64,000 bases of DNA from CAZXWN01 sp964644695 [NCBI: uncultured bacterium]. GTDB taxonomy: Bacteria > UBP4 > UBA4092. The translations under genes and the position numbers were made by a program. Under the pieces are notes generated by a model that searched no databases, had not been told where the DNA came from, and saw only the letters and a program-made list of their open reading frames with translations. The stretch's first letter is position 1. Each line of letters begins with the position of its first letter. The stretch covers positions 14,326 through 78,325 of the forward strand of contig CAZXWN010000012.1 of the NCBI GenBank assembly GCA_964644695.1, written 5' to 3'. Positions 16,714 through 26,300 of this stretch are shown here, in pieces.

Positions 16714-19700
16714 GTGCACACCAAAACAAGAAGATATCTAACGACACTGCTGATGGTCGGGTTCCTGCTAGGTTGTCTCCCGATGGGGTGGGCAGCTGCA
16801 GACTCCGATACCCTTCTCGCTGCCTCAACTACTAAGGACAAGGTCACTCTTTACCAAGAGGAGAAATCGGCGGCAATTAATGCCTTCATGAAGGAAGGTA
16901 AGGACTTGCTGTCAAAAGGTAAATATGTGGAAGCAAAGGTCAAGTTCGAAAAGGCTTTGAAACTTGATCCTGAAAATGCTGAAGCAAAAACTTACCTCCA
17001 AAAGTGTGATGAGGCCGCACAGTCAATTTCTACCAATGTGGTTCCCAGTACTCAGGATAAAAAAGCTGCTGAATTAAAAGCAAAAGAAGAAGCGAAAGCA
17101 AAGGCCGAAGCTGAGAAAGCCGCCCGTTTAGCGGCTGAGGCAAAAGCTAAAGCGGATGCTGAAGCCCAAAAAGCCGCCGAACTGGCCGCAAAAAAGGAAG
17201 CTGAAGCAAAAGCCAAGGCTGCAGCTGAAGCGCGTAAGGCCGCTGAGTTGAAAGCTAAGGAAGACTCAAAGCTTAAAGCTGAAGCTGATAAAAAAGCCAA
17301 ATTAGAAGCTGAAGCAAAAGCCAAGGCCGATGCCGAAGCCAAGAAAGCCGCTGAATTAAAAGCAAAAGACGATGCTAAGCTGAAAGCTGAAGCTGCCAAG
17401 AAAGCACAGTTGGCTGCTGAGGCAAAAGCTAAAGCAGCTGCAGAAGCTAAGGCAAAACTGGAAGCTGAAGCCAAAAAAGCTGCTGAATTAAAAGCAAAAG
17501 AAGATGCCAAACTAAAAGCCGAAGCCGATAAAAAGGCTAAATTAGAAGCTGAAGCAAAAGCCAAGGCTGATGCCGAAGCCAAGAAAGCCGCTGAAAAAGC
17601 TAAATTGGAAGCTGAAGCAAAAGCTAAAGCAGCTGCAGAAGCTAAGGCAAAACTTGAAGCTGAAGCTAAAAAAGCTGCTGAATTAAAAGCAAAAGAAGAT
17701 GCCAAACTAAAAGCTGAAGCCGATAAAAAAGCTAAATTAGAAGCTGAAGCAAAAGCCAAGGCTGATGCCGAAGCTAAGGCTAAAGCGGAAGCTGAATTGA
17801 AGAAAGCTGCTGAACTGAAAGCGAAGAAAGATGCCGAAGCAAAAATAGAAGCTGAAAAGCGTGCGAAAGAATTGGAAGCTTTACGGCAACAGCAAATTGA
17901 AGCGCAGAAAAAAGCCGAAGCTGCAAAAGCCAAAGCTGAAGCCGATAAACTTGCTGGACAGATTAAGGCCCTCATTGCTGAAGGAAAGTCTCTCTATCAG
18001 TCTGGCAAAATTGAAGATTTAGATAAGGCGAAAGATACCTTTGAACAAGTACTGACACTTGATCCAGGGAATAAAGATGCTTCCCGGTACCTTTCACTTA
18101 TTAATGAAAAAATCAAGAAAGCCCAAGAAGCAGAGGAAGCAGCTAAAGCTGCGCAGCCTCAGGCAAAAATCATTGAAACAAATGTTACCCAAAACGAAGT
18201 TGTGCAAACTGCTGCAGACAATAGTGTCTCAACGAATGACCAGGCACGTGCTGAAAGTATAAAAAAAGCAGAAGCTGAAGAAGCCAGATTCCGTGCTGAA
18301 AAAGCGCGGGAAGATGCTGCTCGTACCGTTAAATTAGTGGAAGAACACTATAAAGCCGGTATTGCATTCATGAATCAAGGTCAAGTTTTGAAGGCTAATG
18401 AAGAATGGAATAAAGCTCTCGAATTAAATCCAGACTATACTCCAGCTCGTACCATGATTACTGAAACTCAGGCCGAGTATCTGAAAGCTCTGGAAGTACA
18501 GAGAGGCCAAGAAGAATTAGCCAAAATTGAAACTGAAAATGATGCCCGTATGAAGGAAAAAATCATCACTATTGATGTTACAGATCAGGAAATCGGTGAT
18601 GTTTTGACTCAGATGGGTGCTGTTGCAGGATTCAATGTTGTAATTGGTGAGGGTGTTAAAGCAAAAGTTAGCGCTTCTTTTGCAAATGTTTCACTGAAAG
18701 ATGCTTTAGATAATTTATTACCTCAACATGGATTCAAATATGTGCGAAATGGAGATATCATCCAAGTCGCCGTTGATCTTAAAACACGTATATTCCAGTT
18801 AACAGATGAACAGGTAAAGCGTCTCCGGTATGCGATGGTCGAAGACAAGATTCTTCAACGTCAGATTTACGGTTCTGATGCCAAACCAAAAGTTGCTGGT
18901 CAGGAAATGATTTTCGATGAACGGTCTCATATCCTTACCATAACTGATTCTCAAGCCAATATAACAAAGGTAGATGAATTTTTAAAGAATCTTCCGGCCC
19001 CACAGGCTGATGAGTTGATTGTACGTGTCTATACTATTCGGACTGGAAGTGCCGAAGAAGTCAGAAAACTTGTTCAATCAATGGTAGATGCTGGTGCTGC
19101 AAATTCTCCTGATGCTGATGAAAGAAAAGTAATTCTTGAACAGAATGGGAATACCCTTGTTGTTAAGGATACTGCTGAAAGCTTAAAGAAAATTGAAGAA
19201 TTTTTAATCGACCGTAATTTCTTGGATAAGTTAACAAATCAGGAATTATTGGTTAAGGTATTCCATCTTTCTACTGAAGAAAACATCATGACCCCTGAAG
19301 CTTTAGCCCGTAAAGCAGAATTAGTAAATAATGTTGGTGAAGTTATTGAGACTATGCTTTATACAGCTCAGGGACGTGAACAGGCCTATGAAGAAGGTCG
19401 TCGTATCTATAAAGATGCACGAACTGGAACTATTACCGTAATTGATAACACAGACAATCTTCGGAAAGTTGAAGAGTATATTGCCCAGCTTCCGACAGGT
19501 GAAGAACAGCAGATGCTGAGTCGCATTTATACAATTAAGAATGCGGATCCTAATAGTCTGCGAAATGTAATTAACCAGATTCTTCAGGAATCTAGGGGTG
19601 GTTCTGGTGGTGGTCAGGCTGGTTCTTATGTGACGGGTGTTATTTCGGTGGGTGCTGGAAATGGCCTAGTATTCATGGATTGTACTGTTGAATTAAACGG

Positions 19701-20967
19701 TGTCGAAGGTGATACTACTACTCCAAGCGCACGTTTATACATCTACACCCCACTGCGTGATAGAGAAGTTACTCTTGCTAAGAATAACAGTGAACTGGTG
19801 GATAACTACCGTATTCGTGTTACTGATGCATGGGTTGATCGGCAGGAAGCTGAAATTGAAATTCGTTTAGCTTCATTTGCTGCAACAAATAACTCAGCCA
19901 ACCTTTATGGTGGAAATTATGGCACTGATGCTTTCAGCAACAACATGATGGGTCAGGGGTATGGTGCAAATCCCATGTCATTGACCGGAACCACAAACCA
20001 AAATACAAAAACAAGCAGAGCTCCATCTCTTCGGGTTGATAATAGTACCAACAACATTATCGTGTTGGCTTATGATCCAAAAGATTTGCAGATGATCGAT
20101 GAGTGGATCAAAAAACTAGATGTAGCTATCCTCCAGGTTACGATTGAAGCAAAATTTGTCGAAGTCAGTGAGACCAGAGCTAGAAAACTGGCCGTTGATT
20201 GGCTTATCCCAAGTCTAAGCAACTGGGGAAGCTTGAAACCTAACAGTGATCCTGTTGGTTTTGGTCGAACAGTTAACGGTTCTGCTGATCCAATTAAGAC
20301 CGTTTTCAGTTCGGACCCACTCATTAGTGACTTGAGAAATAATAACCTGATGGCAGGTGGAGTTCAAATGAGCTATGAGGCAATCGGTGGACTTCAAGTT
20401 GCGTTACAGGCCTTGGAGGCAGATGGCGTTGTTAATGTCATAAACTCTCCAAGAATTACTGCTCTTAATGGGGAAGAAGCTACCCTGACTGTTACCCAGA
20501 GTATTCCTTGGATGTCTTATGAAGTTAATTCAACTGCAACAAGTATTACTTGGGAAACGGATTCTGTAATTATCGAGTTAAAGGTTAAGCCAACAATCCA
20601 CCAGGATGGTTCTGTAATTCTTGATATTGAACCTCGAGTTGACAAGCTTGTAGGTCGGGCTCAAGGTGGTAACTTTAACTTAACTGAAACAACGATTGGT
20701 TCGATTATCCCTGGATTGCAGACAATGTATAACACAACCTTCGGTCGCCCAATCATTGATACAAGAAATTTAACAACTCGTGCTAGGGTTTCGGATGGTG
20801 GTACCATTGTTCTTGGTGGACTAATCCAGGAAACTGACAAGTCTTCTACTACGAAGGTGCCATTACTTGGTGATGTTCCATTTATCAAGTATCTATTTAG
20901 AAGAACGCAGGATGTTAAAGACAAAAACCGGTTATTTATCTTCTTAACAGCTACGATTGTTCCTTAA
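16714..20967 (+). CDS. Giant secretin with TPRs and a TolA-like Lys/Ala/Glu helix
   Basis: GspD/PilQ-type outer-membrane secretin of 1417 residues, about twice the usual size. Order: signal peptide (LTTLLMVGFLLGCLPMGWAAA), TPR (about 53-98), a Lys/Ala/Glu-rich region of about 300 residues (115-414), second TPR-like unit (418-466), third (540-584), N0/STN domain (about 616-690), several N1-type domains (RVYTIRTGSAEEV, KVFHLSTEE, RIYTIKNADPNSL), a roughly 130-residue insertion in the last N domain, and the secretin barrel domain ending GDVPFIKYLFRR and FIFLTATIVP. I use the GTG at 16714, 9 bases after GGAGG; a GTG at 16708 is too close. The helix resembles TolA domain II and could span much of the periplasm. 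Confidence 0.92.
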   Translation: MHTKTRRYLTTLLMVGFLLGCLPMGWAAADSDTLLAASTTKDKVTLYQEEKSAAINAFMKEGKDLLSKGKYVEAKVKFEKALKLDPENAEAKTYLQKCDEAAQSISTNVVPSTQDKKAAELKAKEEAKAKAEAEKAARLAAEAKAKADAEAQKAAELAAKKEAEAKAKAAAEARKAAELKAKEDSKLKAEADKKAKLEAEAKAKADAEAKKAAELKAKDDAKLKAEAAKKAQLAAEAKAKAAAEAKAKLEAEAKKAAELKAKEDAKLKAEADKKAKLEAEAKAKADAEAKKAAEKAKLEAEAKAKAAAEAKAKLEAEAKKAAELKAKEDAKLKAEADKKAKLEAEAKAKADAEAKAKAEAELKKAAELKAKKDAEAKIEAEKRAKELEALRQQQIEAQKKAEAAKAKAEADKLAGQIKALIAEGKSLYQSGKIEDLDKAKDTFEQVLTLDPGNKDASRYLSLINEKIKKAQEAEEAAKAAQPQAKIIETNVTQNEVVQTAADNSVSTNDQARAESIKKAEAEEARFRAEKAREDAARTVKLVEEHYKAGIAFMNQGQVLKANEEWNKALELNPDYTPARTMITETQAEYLKALEVQRGQEELAKIETENDARMKEKIITIDVTDQEIGDVLTQMGAVAGFNVVIGEGVKAKVSASFANVSLKDALDNLLPQHGFKYVRNGDIIQVAVDLKTRIFQLTDEQVKRLRYAMVEDKILQRQIYGSDAKPKVAGQEMIFDERSHILTITDSQANITKVDEFLKNLPAPQADELIVRVYTIRTGSAEEVRKLVQSMVDAGAANSPDADERKVILEQNGNTLVVKDTAESLKKIEEFLIDRNFLDKLTNQELLVKVFHLSTEENIMTPEALARKAELVNNVGEVIETMLYTAQGREQAYEEGRRIYKDARTGTITVIDNTDNLRKVEEYIAQLPTGEEQQMLSRIYTIKNADPNSLRNVINQILQESRGGSGGGQAGSYVTGVISVGAGNGLVFMDCTVELNGVEGDTTTPSARLYIYTPLRDREVTLAKNNSELVDNYRIRVTDAWVDRQEAEIEIRLASFAATNNSANLYGGNYGTDAFSNNMMGQGYGANPMSLTGTTNQNTKTSRAPSLRVDNSTNNIIVLAYDPKDLQMIDEWIKKLDVAILQVTIEAKFVEVSETRARKLAVDWLIPSLSNWGSLKPNSDPVGFGRTVNGSADPIKTVFSSDPLISDLRNNNLMAGGVQMSYEAIGGLQVALQALEADGVVNVINSPRITALNGEEATLTVTQSIPWMSYEVNSTATSITWETDSVIIELKVKPTIHQDGSVILDIEPRVDKLVGRAQGGNFNLTETTIGSIIPGLQTMYNTTFGRPIIDTRNLTTRARVSDGGTIVLGGLIQETDKSSTTKVPLLGDVPFIKYLFRRTQDVKDKNRLFIFLTATIVP
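17056..17955 (+). repeat. Lys/Ala/Glu repeat region with 195-base internal duplication
   Basis: About 900 bases of low-complexity coding sequence. Positions 17419-17583 and 17614-17778 are nearly identical, an offset of exactly 195 bases (65 codons); a more diverged copy of part of the unit lies around 17266-17385. This indicates tandem expansion in frame. Confidence 0.85.
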
Positions 20968-20980
20968 GTAAGTATTGATT

Positions 20981-21014
20981 ACTCGTCCGCCGGCAATATT
21001 GTCGGCGGACGAGT
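20981..21014 (+). terminator. Strong hairpin after the secretin gene
   Basis: A 34-base near-perfect palindrome, ACTCGTCCGCCG on one side and CGGCGGACGAGT on the other, with only one wobble, 13 bases after the stop. It is followed by CTTTGCT rather than a U-run, so it may stabilise a 3' end or act with Rho instead of being a classical terminator. Confidence 0.6.
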
Positions 21015-21176
21015 CTTTGCTAAAATAAGTAGTGATAAATTAAGTATCATTTTTTATGTCTGTTGCCCAAATATGATTCTTTCCTAGAAGTCTATTCGAC
21101 TAGATAGTAAATATTCCCCTTGTTCAATGATTTTATGAACAAAATTCACTAAATAAAAGCAATTCTGCGATTTTAT

Positions 21177-23747
21177 ATGTCACCTAAATCATTTTATGTT
21201 GTTGATGGCAGTTCTTATTTGTACAGAGCTTTTTATGCTATCCCTGACCTGAAAAGTCCACAGGGGAAGCCGACTAATGTTATATATGGCATGGTTGGTA
21301 TGCTCCAGAAATTAATTAAGGAAAACAGACCTGACTCTCTATGTGTTTGCTATGACCTTCCTGATCCAACATTTCGACATAAGGAATTTAAAGAATATAA
21401 GGCACAACGTAAGCCAACTCCTACAGATTTAGTTGCCCAAATAGAACCTGCAAAACAAGTGATTTCAGCCATGGGAATAGAACAGATGGAACTGAAAGGT
21501 TATGAGGCAGATGATTTAATGGCCTCATTAGCACTTGCGGGTTCTAAACAAGGATATGAGGTAATTTTGGCGACAGGCGATAAAGATATTTTGCAGCTCG
21601 TGTCAGATACTGTAAAAGTACTTAGAATTAACCCTGTTGGTCAAGAAATATATGATTTTGAAAAAATAAAGGAAAAATATGCTGTTTCACCCGAATGTTT
21701 GCCTGATTATCTAGGTTTAACAGGAGATGCTTCTGACAATTTTCCTGGAGTTCCAGGTATAGGTGACAAAACAGCAAAGAATCTTCTTTTGGAGTTCGGT
21801 GATTTAGATAATCTCTATGAAAAGATTCATCTTGTAAGAAATAAACGAGTTCGAGATATACTGATTGAAAATAGAGAGTTAGCCTTTTTTTCGCGCTCGT
21901 TAGCTACATTGAAAAATGATATTGAAATTACGAAATCAATCGAAGACTTTTCTATAAAAACACCTGATTACGAGAAATTGACGCAATATTTTGTTGAGTA
22001 TGGGTTTTATAATCTATTAAACGAGTTGAAATCCAATGATGACCATAAATCAGAAGATAGTGAGTATAAACTCGATTTAGATGAAATAATCCCTGTTACT
22101 GTTAATACATGTAGCTCATGGTGTGGCGCCTCCAAGATTATTGGAATTGCACAATATGAGGATCTGATAATTGGATATAATGGGGATAGCTTTGCTCAGA
22201 TAGAAATTGCCAACCTAAGTCAGTTGAAGTGCAGTGATAATAAAGAAAAGATATGGATTTGGAATGCAAAACCATTGTGTAAAAGATTATTATCAGCAAA
22301 TAAAGAACTGAAATTAATTTTAAATGACTTATCTATTGCCGCTTTGTTAGCAGGACACACTCAAGCTGATTCACTTGGAAAACTAGCATTAGAATTGAAC
22401 AGGCACAATATGATTGAATCTGCTGAGTCAATTGATAGTGATAAGGTAAAAAGAAATACTGCAATACAGGCTTATGAGACATTTTCCTTAGTTGAAAAGA
22501 TTGAACAGGAACTTATTGATAAGAACTTGTCTGATTTGTTTATAAATATTGAGAATCCTCTTGTTGTATTGTTAGCCCAATTTGAATTGTCAGGCATAAA
22601 GGTAGATGTAACCCTCCTTAGAAAACTACAACAAGAATTACAGCATGAGGTGAATCAACTGGCACTTAAAATAATGAATACGGCTGGGGTCGAGTTTAAT
22701 ATTAATTCCCCAAAGCAATTGGCTGATATTCTTTTTGAGAAGTTGAAGTTACCCACTGCAAAAAAAACGAAAACAGGCTTTTCAACCAATGTTGAAGTAT
22801 TAGAATCTTTACGCGGTGTACACCCTTTGCCAGGAATGATCTTGGATTACCGGGCCCTGTACAAAATTTTAACAACGTATGTGGAGAGTTATCTCTCATT
22901 AACTAAACCTGGACATGATATTATTCATACAAAGTTTGATCAAATGGGGGCGAACACGGGTCGAATTGTTAGTTCTGAACCAAATTTGCAGAACTTGCCG
23001 GTTTTTTCAGAGTGGTCTAATCGAATTAGACAGTGTTTTATACCCCGGACCGAAGACGCGTATTTTCTTAGCGCAGACTATTCGCAAATTGAATTGCGGA
23101 TATTGGCTCATATTAGTCAGGATCCAGGATTAATACATGCATTTAAGAATGACAGAGATATTCATACAGAAACAGCTGTTAATGTTTTCAAGGTAATGAG
23201 TGAAATGGTTACCTCAGAAATGCGTAGAGCGGCAAAGGCTATCAATTTTGGCATTGTATATGGAATGAGTGCTTATGGTCTTTCAAAGTCATTAAAGATT
23301 AATGTTTCGGAAGCTCAACGTTATATTGATAATTATTTTGAGCAGTATCATGGTGTAAGGGTTTATATGGATAAGGTGATAACCGAGGCCAGAGAAAAGG
23401 GTTTTGTCACTACACTAATGGGAAGAAGATGTCCCATATTGGACATTAAAAGTGTAAAAGCTAACATTAGAGAAGCTGCTGAGAGGCAAGCTATTAATGC
23501 CCCTATCCAGGGCAGTGCTGCTGATTTGATGAAACTGGCTATTCTGAAAGTCGCTGAAGCACTTACTCGTAATCAGTTAGAATCAAAAATATTGTTAACT
23601 ATTCATGATGAGCTGATATTAGAAGTTCCCAAAAATGAGATTGAAGTGACAAAAGAATTATTAAAAGAAAATATGGAAAGAATTGTTAAATTATTAGTTC
23701 CGGTTCGAGTGGATATATCAATTGGCCGTTCCTGGGCTGAATGTTGA
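21177..23747 (+). CDS. polA: DNA polymerase I
   Basis: Family A polymerase of 856 residues for Okazaki processing and repair. The 5'-nuclease domain (about 1-290) is complete: VVDGSSYLYRAF, GYEADDLMA, ATGDKDILQL, GLTGDASDNFPGVPGIG. The middle domain lacks the DxE and other carboxylates of an active 3'-5' proofreading site, as in Taq and Bacillus enzymes. The polymerase domain has motif A DYSQIELRI, motif B (O-helix) RRAAKAINFGIVYG with the Phe typical of dNTP selectivity, and motif C TIHDELILEV. No good Shine-Dalgarno precedes the ATG. Codon use is noticeably more AT-rich than in neighbours. Confidence 0.97.
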   Translation: MSPKSFYVVDGSSYLYRAFYAIPDLKSPQGKPTNVIYGMVGMLQKLIKENRPDSLCVCYDLPDPTFRHKEFKEYKAQRKPTPTDLVAQIEPAKQVISAMGIEQMELKGYEADDLMASLALAGSKQGYEVILATGDKDILQLVSDTVKVLRINPVGQEIYDFEKIKEKYAVSPECLPDYLGLTGDASDNFPGVPGIGDKTAKNLLLEFGDLDNLYEKIHLVRNKRVRDILIENRELAFFSRSLATLKNDIEITKSIEDFSIKTPDYEKLTQYFVEYGFYNLLNELKSNDDHKSEDSEYKLDLDEIIPVTVNTCSSWCGASKIIGIAQYEDLIIGYNGDSFAQIEIANLSQLKCSDNKEKIWIWNAKPLCKRLLSANKELKLILNDLSIAALLAGHTQADSLGKLALELNRHNMIESAESIDSDKVKRNTAIQAYETFSLVEKIEQELIDKNLSDLFINIENPLVVLLAQFELSGIKVDVTLLRKLQQELQHEVNQLALKIMNTAGVEFNINSPKQLADILFEKLKLPTAKKTKTGFSTNVEVLESLRGVHPLPGMILDYRALYKILTTYVESYLSLTKPGHDIIHTKFDQMGANTGRIVSSEPNLQNLPVFSEWSNRIRQCFIPRTEDAYFLSADYSQIELRILAHISQDPGLIHAFKNDRDIHTETAVNVFKVMSEMVTSEMRRAAKAINFGIVYGMSAYGLSKSLKINVSEAQRYIDNYFEQYHGVRVYMDKVITEAREKGFVTTLMGRRCPILDIKSVKANIREAAERQAINAPIQGSAADLMKLAILKVAEALTRNQLESKILLTIHDELILEVPKNEIEVTKELLKENMERIVKLLVPVRVDISIGRSWAEC

Positions 23748-23767
23748 TTTTGCAGGTGGTAAATATC

Positions 23768-24373
23768 ATGGATAAAAGATCCATTGTTATTGGTGTGACT
23801 GGTGGCACTGGTTGTGGTGTTACGGTTGTATCTCAACTCCTGAAAGAATGGGGGGGGGCTTTAGTTAGTGGAGATCAGTTGGCCCGTGACATTATGCAAT
23901 CAGGCATGCCCGCGTTTAACGCGGTAGTAGAGGCTTTTGGAGCGTCAATAGTAACACCCTCTGGTCAGCTTGACCGTCGTGGGCTTGGAACTATTGTTTT
24001 TAAGGATAAGGAAAAATTAGAACGACTTAACAAGGCCGTTCATCCTTTTTGGATTGCAGCAATCAAGGAGAATATCGCAAAAGCGCGTGAGTCTGGGGTT
24101 GATGTAATCATTGTAGATGCTGCAATACTTTTGGAAACTGGGCTCAAAAGTTGTGTGGATAAGATAGTCGTAGTAACGGCCCCCCTGCGTTTACGGAGAG
24201 CGCGTATTATGTCTCGGGATGATTTAGATGAAACACAAGCTGACCAAAGAATATTTTCACAGGTCCCTGTATCTGAAAAAATTAGCCAAGCTGATTATGT
24301 TATTGAAAATAACGGCACATTGGAGCAAATAAAAACAAAATTAGAGGAAATCAAGGCTGACCTACTGAGTTAG
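23768..24373 (+). CDS. coaE: Dephospho-CoA kinase-like protein lacking the P-loop lysine
   Basis: CoaE catalyses the last step of CoA synthesis. This 201-residue protein matches the family along its length: [24 protein letters not shown] in [29 protein letters not shown] and [16 protein letters not shown]. The Walker A, normally GGIGSGKS/T, reads GGTGCGVT, so the lysine is Val18; the usual DAD after it is SGD. Either catalysis is altered or lost, or lysine is supplied otherwise. I start at ATG 23768 with AGGTGG 7 bases upstream. It follows polA closely, as coaE often does, which supports the family call. Confidence 0.82.
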   Translation: MDKRSIVIGVTGGTGCGVTVVSQLLKEWGGALVSGDQLARDIMQSGMPAFNAVVEAFGASIVTPSGQLDRRGLGTIVFKDKEKLERLNKAVHPFWIAAIKENIAKARESGVDVIIVDAAILLETGLKSCVDKIVVVTAPLRLRRARIMSRDDLDETQADQRIFSQVPVSEKISQADYVIENNGTLEQIKTKLEEIKADLLS

Positions 24374-24398
24374 TTTCAGTTTTGCAAAGGAGAGTAAT

Positions 24399-25910
24399 AT
24401 GGCACGTGCATCTGATGAAAACATGGACGCAAAAGAAATAAAGAATACAGAAGGTAGAACAGCAGAAACTGGACAAGTAACTCCTGCAGCCTCTTCTTCC
24501 AGTCGTACGGGGCATCCTCCTGTTCGTAAACGAGTCCCTCGCGCAGAGAAACCTGAGAAACAAGATAAAAAGGTCGTTGAAGTTGACCGGACAACCACAT
24601 CCCCAGAAGTAAGTGCAAATGTTAATGCCGGTCCAAGTAATGATAAGCCAATTGATACGGGTCTAAATATAGCTGTATTACAGAAAATGACGATTGGCGA
24701 TCTAAACCAGGTTGCAAATGAAATGGGTATTGAAGGTCATAGTGGACTTCGTAAGCAGGACATGATCTTTAAAATTCTTGAAACCCAGGCAAAAAGAGCT
24801 GGCGTATTGTTTGGCGAAGGGGTGCTTGAAATATTGCCCGATGGCTTTGGTTTCCTTCGTTCTCCACAATATAATTACTTGCCTGGTCCCGATGACATTT
24901 ATGTATCTCCGTCCCAAATTCGCCGATTTGATTTGAGAACGGGTGATACTGTGGCTGGACAGATAAGATCACCCAAAGATAATGAAAGATACTTTGCTCT
25001 TTTAAAAGTAGAAGCTATAAACTTTGAAGATCCTGAACGAGCACGCGAGAAGATTCTTTTTGATAACTTAACTCCAATTTACCCAAATCAAAGATTACGC
25101 TTAGAAACTGGTCCTGATAATGTTACGGGGCGTGTTTTAGATTTAATTGCCCCTCTTGGCAAAGGACAGCGTGGTTTGATTGTTGCTGCACCCCGGACAG
25201 GTAAAACGATGCTTTTGCAGAGTATTGCCAACAGCATTAGCATTAATCACCCCGAAGTATATTTGATTGTATTATTGATTGATGAACGTCCGGAAGAAGT
25301 AACAGATATGAAGCGAACGGTTAGGGGGGAAGTAGTTAGTTCAACCTTTGATGAACCACCAGAACGTCATATCCAAGTCGCTGAAATCGTCATTGAGAAA
25401 GCCAAACGTTTAACTGAATGTGGTCGTGATGTTGTCATTCTGATGGATTCTTTGACGCGTTTAGCTCGTGCAAACAATAACTTGATCCCTCATTCCGGTA
25501 AAATTCTTTCTGGTGGTGTCGATGCTATGGCGCTTGCCAGACCAAAACGTTTCTTTGCTGCGGCTCGAAATATTGAAGAAGGTGGAAGTTTAACAATTAT
25601 CGCCACTTGTCTTGTTGAAACAGGCAGCCGCATGGATGATGTTATTTTTGAAGAATTTAAAGCGACCGGAAATATGGAAATGCATTTAGACCGGCGTTTA
25701 GTCGATCGTAGAATATTCCCGGCTGTTGAAATCTTCAAATCTGGAACTCGTAAGGAAGAATTGTTATTGTCCGAAAAGGAATTACGTCGTGTCTGGCTGT
25801 TGCGTAAAGCCCTCTCTGAAATGAATGTTATCGAAATCATGGAAATGCTGGTGGAGCGAATTGGTAAGACCCGGAGTAACAGCGAATTCCTTGATAAAAT
25901 GAACAATTAG
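24399..25910 (+). CDS. rho: Transcription termination factor Rho
   Basis: RNA-dependent hexameric helicase/ATPase of 503 residues. A polar, charged N-terminal extension of about 85 residues precedes the Rho_N helical domain ([17 protein letters not shown]), the cold-shock RNA-binding domain ([12 protein letters not shown]) and the motor: P-loop [35 protein letters not shown] and the R-loop region. AAAGGAGAG lies just before the ATG. It follows coaE on the same strand and is probably co-transcribed. Confidence 0.98.
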   Translation: MARASDENMDAKEIKNTEGRTAETGQVTPAASSSSRTGHPPVRKRVPRAEKPEKQDKKVVEVDRTTTSPEVSANVNAGPSNDKPIDTGLNIAVLQKMTIGDLNQVANEMGIEGHSGLRKQDMIFKILETQAKRAGVLFGEGVLEILPDGFGFLRSPQYNYLPGPDDIYVSPSQIRRFDLRTGDTVAGQIRSPKDNERYFALLKVEAINFEDPERAREKILFDNLTPIYPNQRLRLETGPDNVTGRVLDLIAPLGKGQRGLIVAAPRTGKTMLLQSIANSISINHPEVYLIVLLIDERPEEVTDMKRTVRGEVVSSTFDEPPERHIQVAEIVIEKAKRLTECGRDVVILMDSLTRLARANNNLIPHSGKILSGGVDAMALARPKRFFAAARNIEEGGSLTIIATCLVETGSRMDDVIFEEFKATGNMEMHLDRRLVDRRIFPAVEIFKSGTRKEELLLSEKELRRVWLLRKALSEMNVIEIMEMLVERIGKTRSNSEFLDKMNN

Positions 25911-26005
25911 GGCTAAGAAACTAGACAGAAAGTCTTAGACCGGTGTAGAATAAATATCTTACATTGACATTGATGAAGTAATTAAAGAATAGCAAGGAGT
26001 TTATT

Positions 26006-26230
26006 GTGAAAAATGGCATTCATCCGAAATACCACCATGTGATTGCAAAATGTGCTTGTGGTGCTACTTTTGAAACTGGTTCCACCAAACCGGAAATTCA
26101 TGTTGACCTTTGTTCTGCGTGTCATCCGTTCTTTACTGGCAAACAGAAATTGGTTGATACAGCGGGACGGGTTGATCGGTTCTTAAAACGCTATGCCAAG
26201 TATACAGAACACGCCCCAATCGAAAAATAG
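26006..26230 (+). CDS. rpmE: 50S ribosomal protein L31, zinc-binding type
   Basis: Ribosomal protein of 74 residues with [10 protein letters not shown], a CxC pair (CAC) and CSAC, the four cysteines of the zinc-containing form, and FFTGKQK near the end. Start is GTG 26006 with AAGGAG 6 bases upstream. The rho-rpmE order is common in bacteria. Confidence 0.97.
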   Translation: MKNGIHPKYHHVIAKCACGATFETGSTKPEIHVDLCSACHPFFTGKQKLVDTAGRVDRFLKRYAKYTEHAPIEK

Positions 26231-26248
26231 TTACTTTTTGCCTCTAAA

Positions 26249-26283
26249 AAATGCAGGACAGTTGTGTTTGTCCTGCATTTTCT
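26249..26283 (+). terminator. Rho-independent terminator after rpmE
   Basis: AAATGCAGGACA, loop of about seven bases, TGTCCTGCATTTTCT. It lies 19 bases after the rpmE stop and just before the DUF1385 start, so part of the downstream expression may be read-through or have its own promoter. Confidence 0.88.
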
Positions 26284-26300
26284 ATTTACCTTTATACCTA

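Noticed and set aside
17056-17955. CRISPR array
   Set aside because: The repeats are coding, in frame and without unique spacers.
17052-17975. Long antisense frame of 307 codons rich in Ala/Ser/Phe
   Set aside because: It is the mirror of the Lys/Ala/Glu codons (GCT, GAA, AAA) of the secretin repeat; no start signals and composition explained by the sense strand.
23741-23767. Start of coaE at 23741
   Set aside because: Inside the end of polA and without ribosome site; ATG 23768 has one at good spacing.
24351-24618. Three minus-strand frames over the rho start
   Set aside because: Overlap the strong ribosome site and polar N-terminus of rho; no family resemblance.
26193-26300. Longer start of the DUF1385 protein
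   Set aside because: It would overlap rpmE and its terminator; the conserved family start follows ATG 26301.
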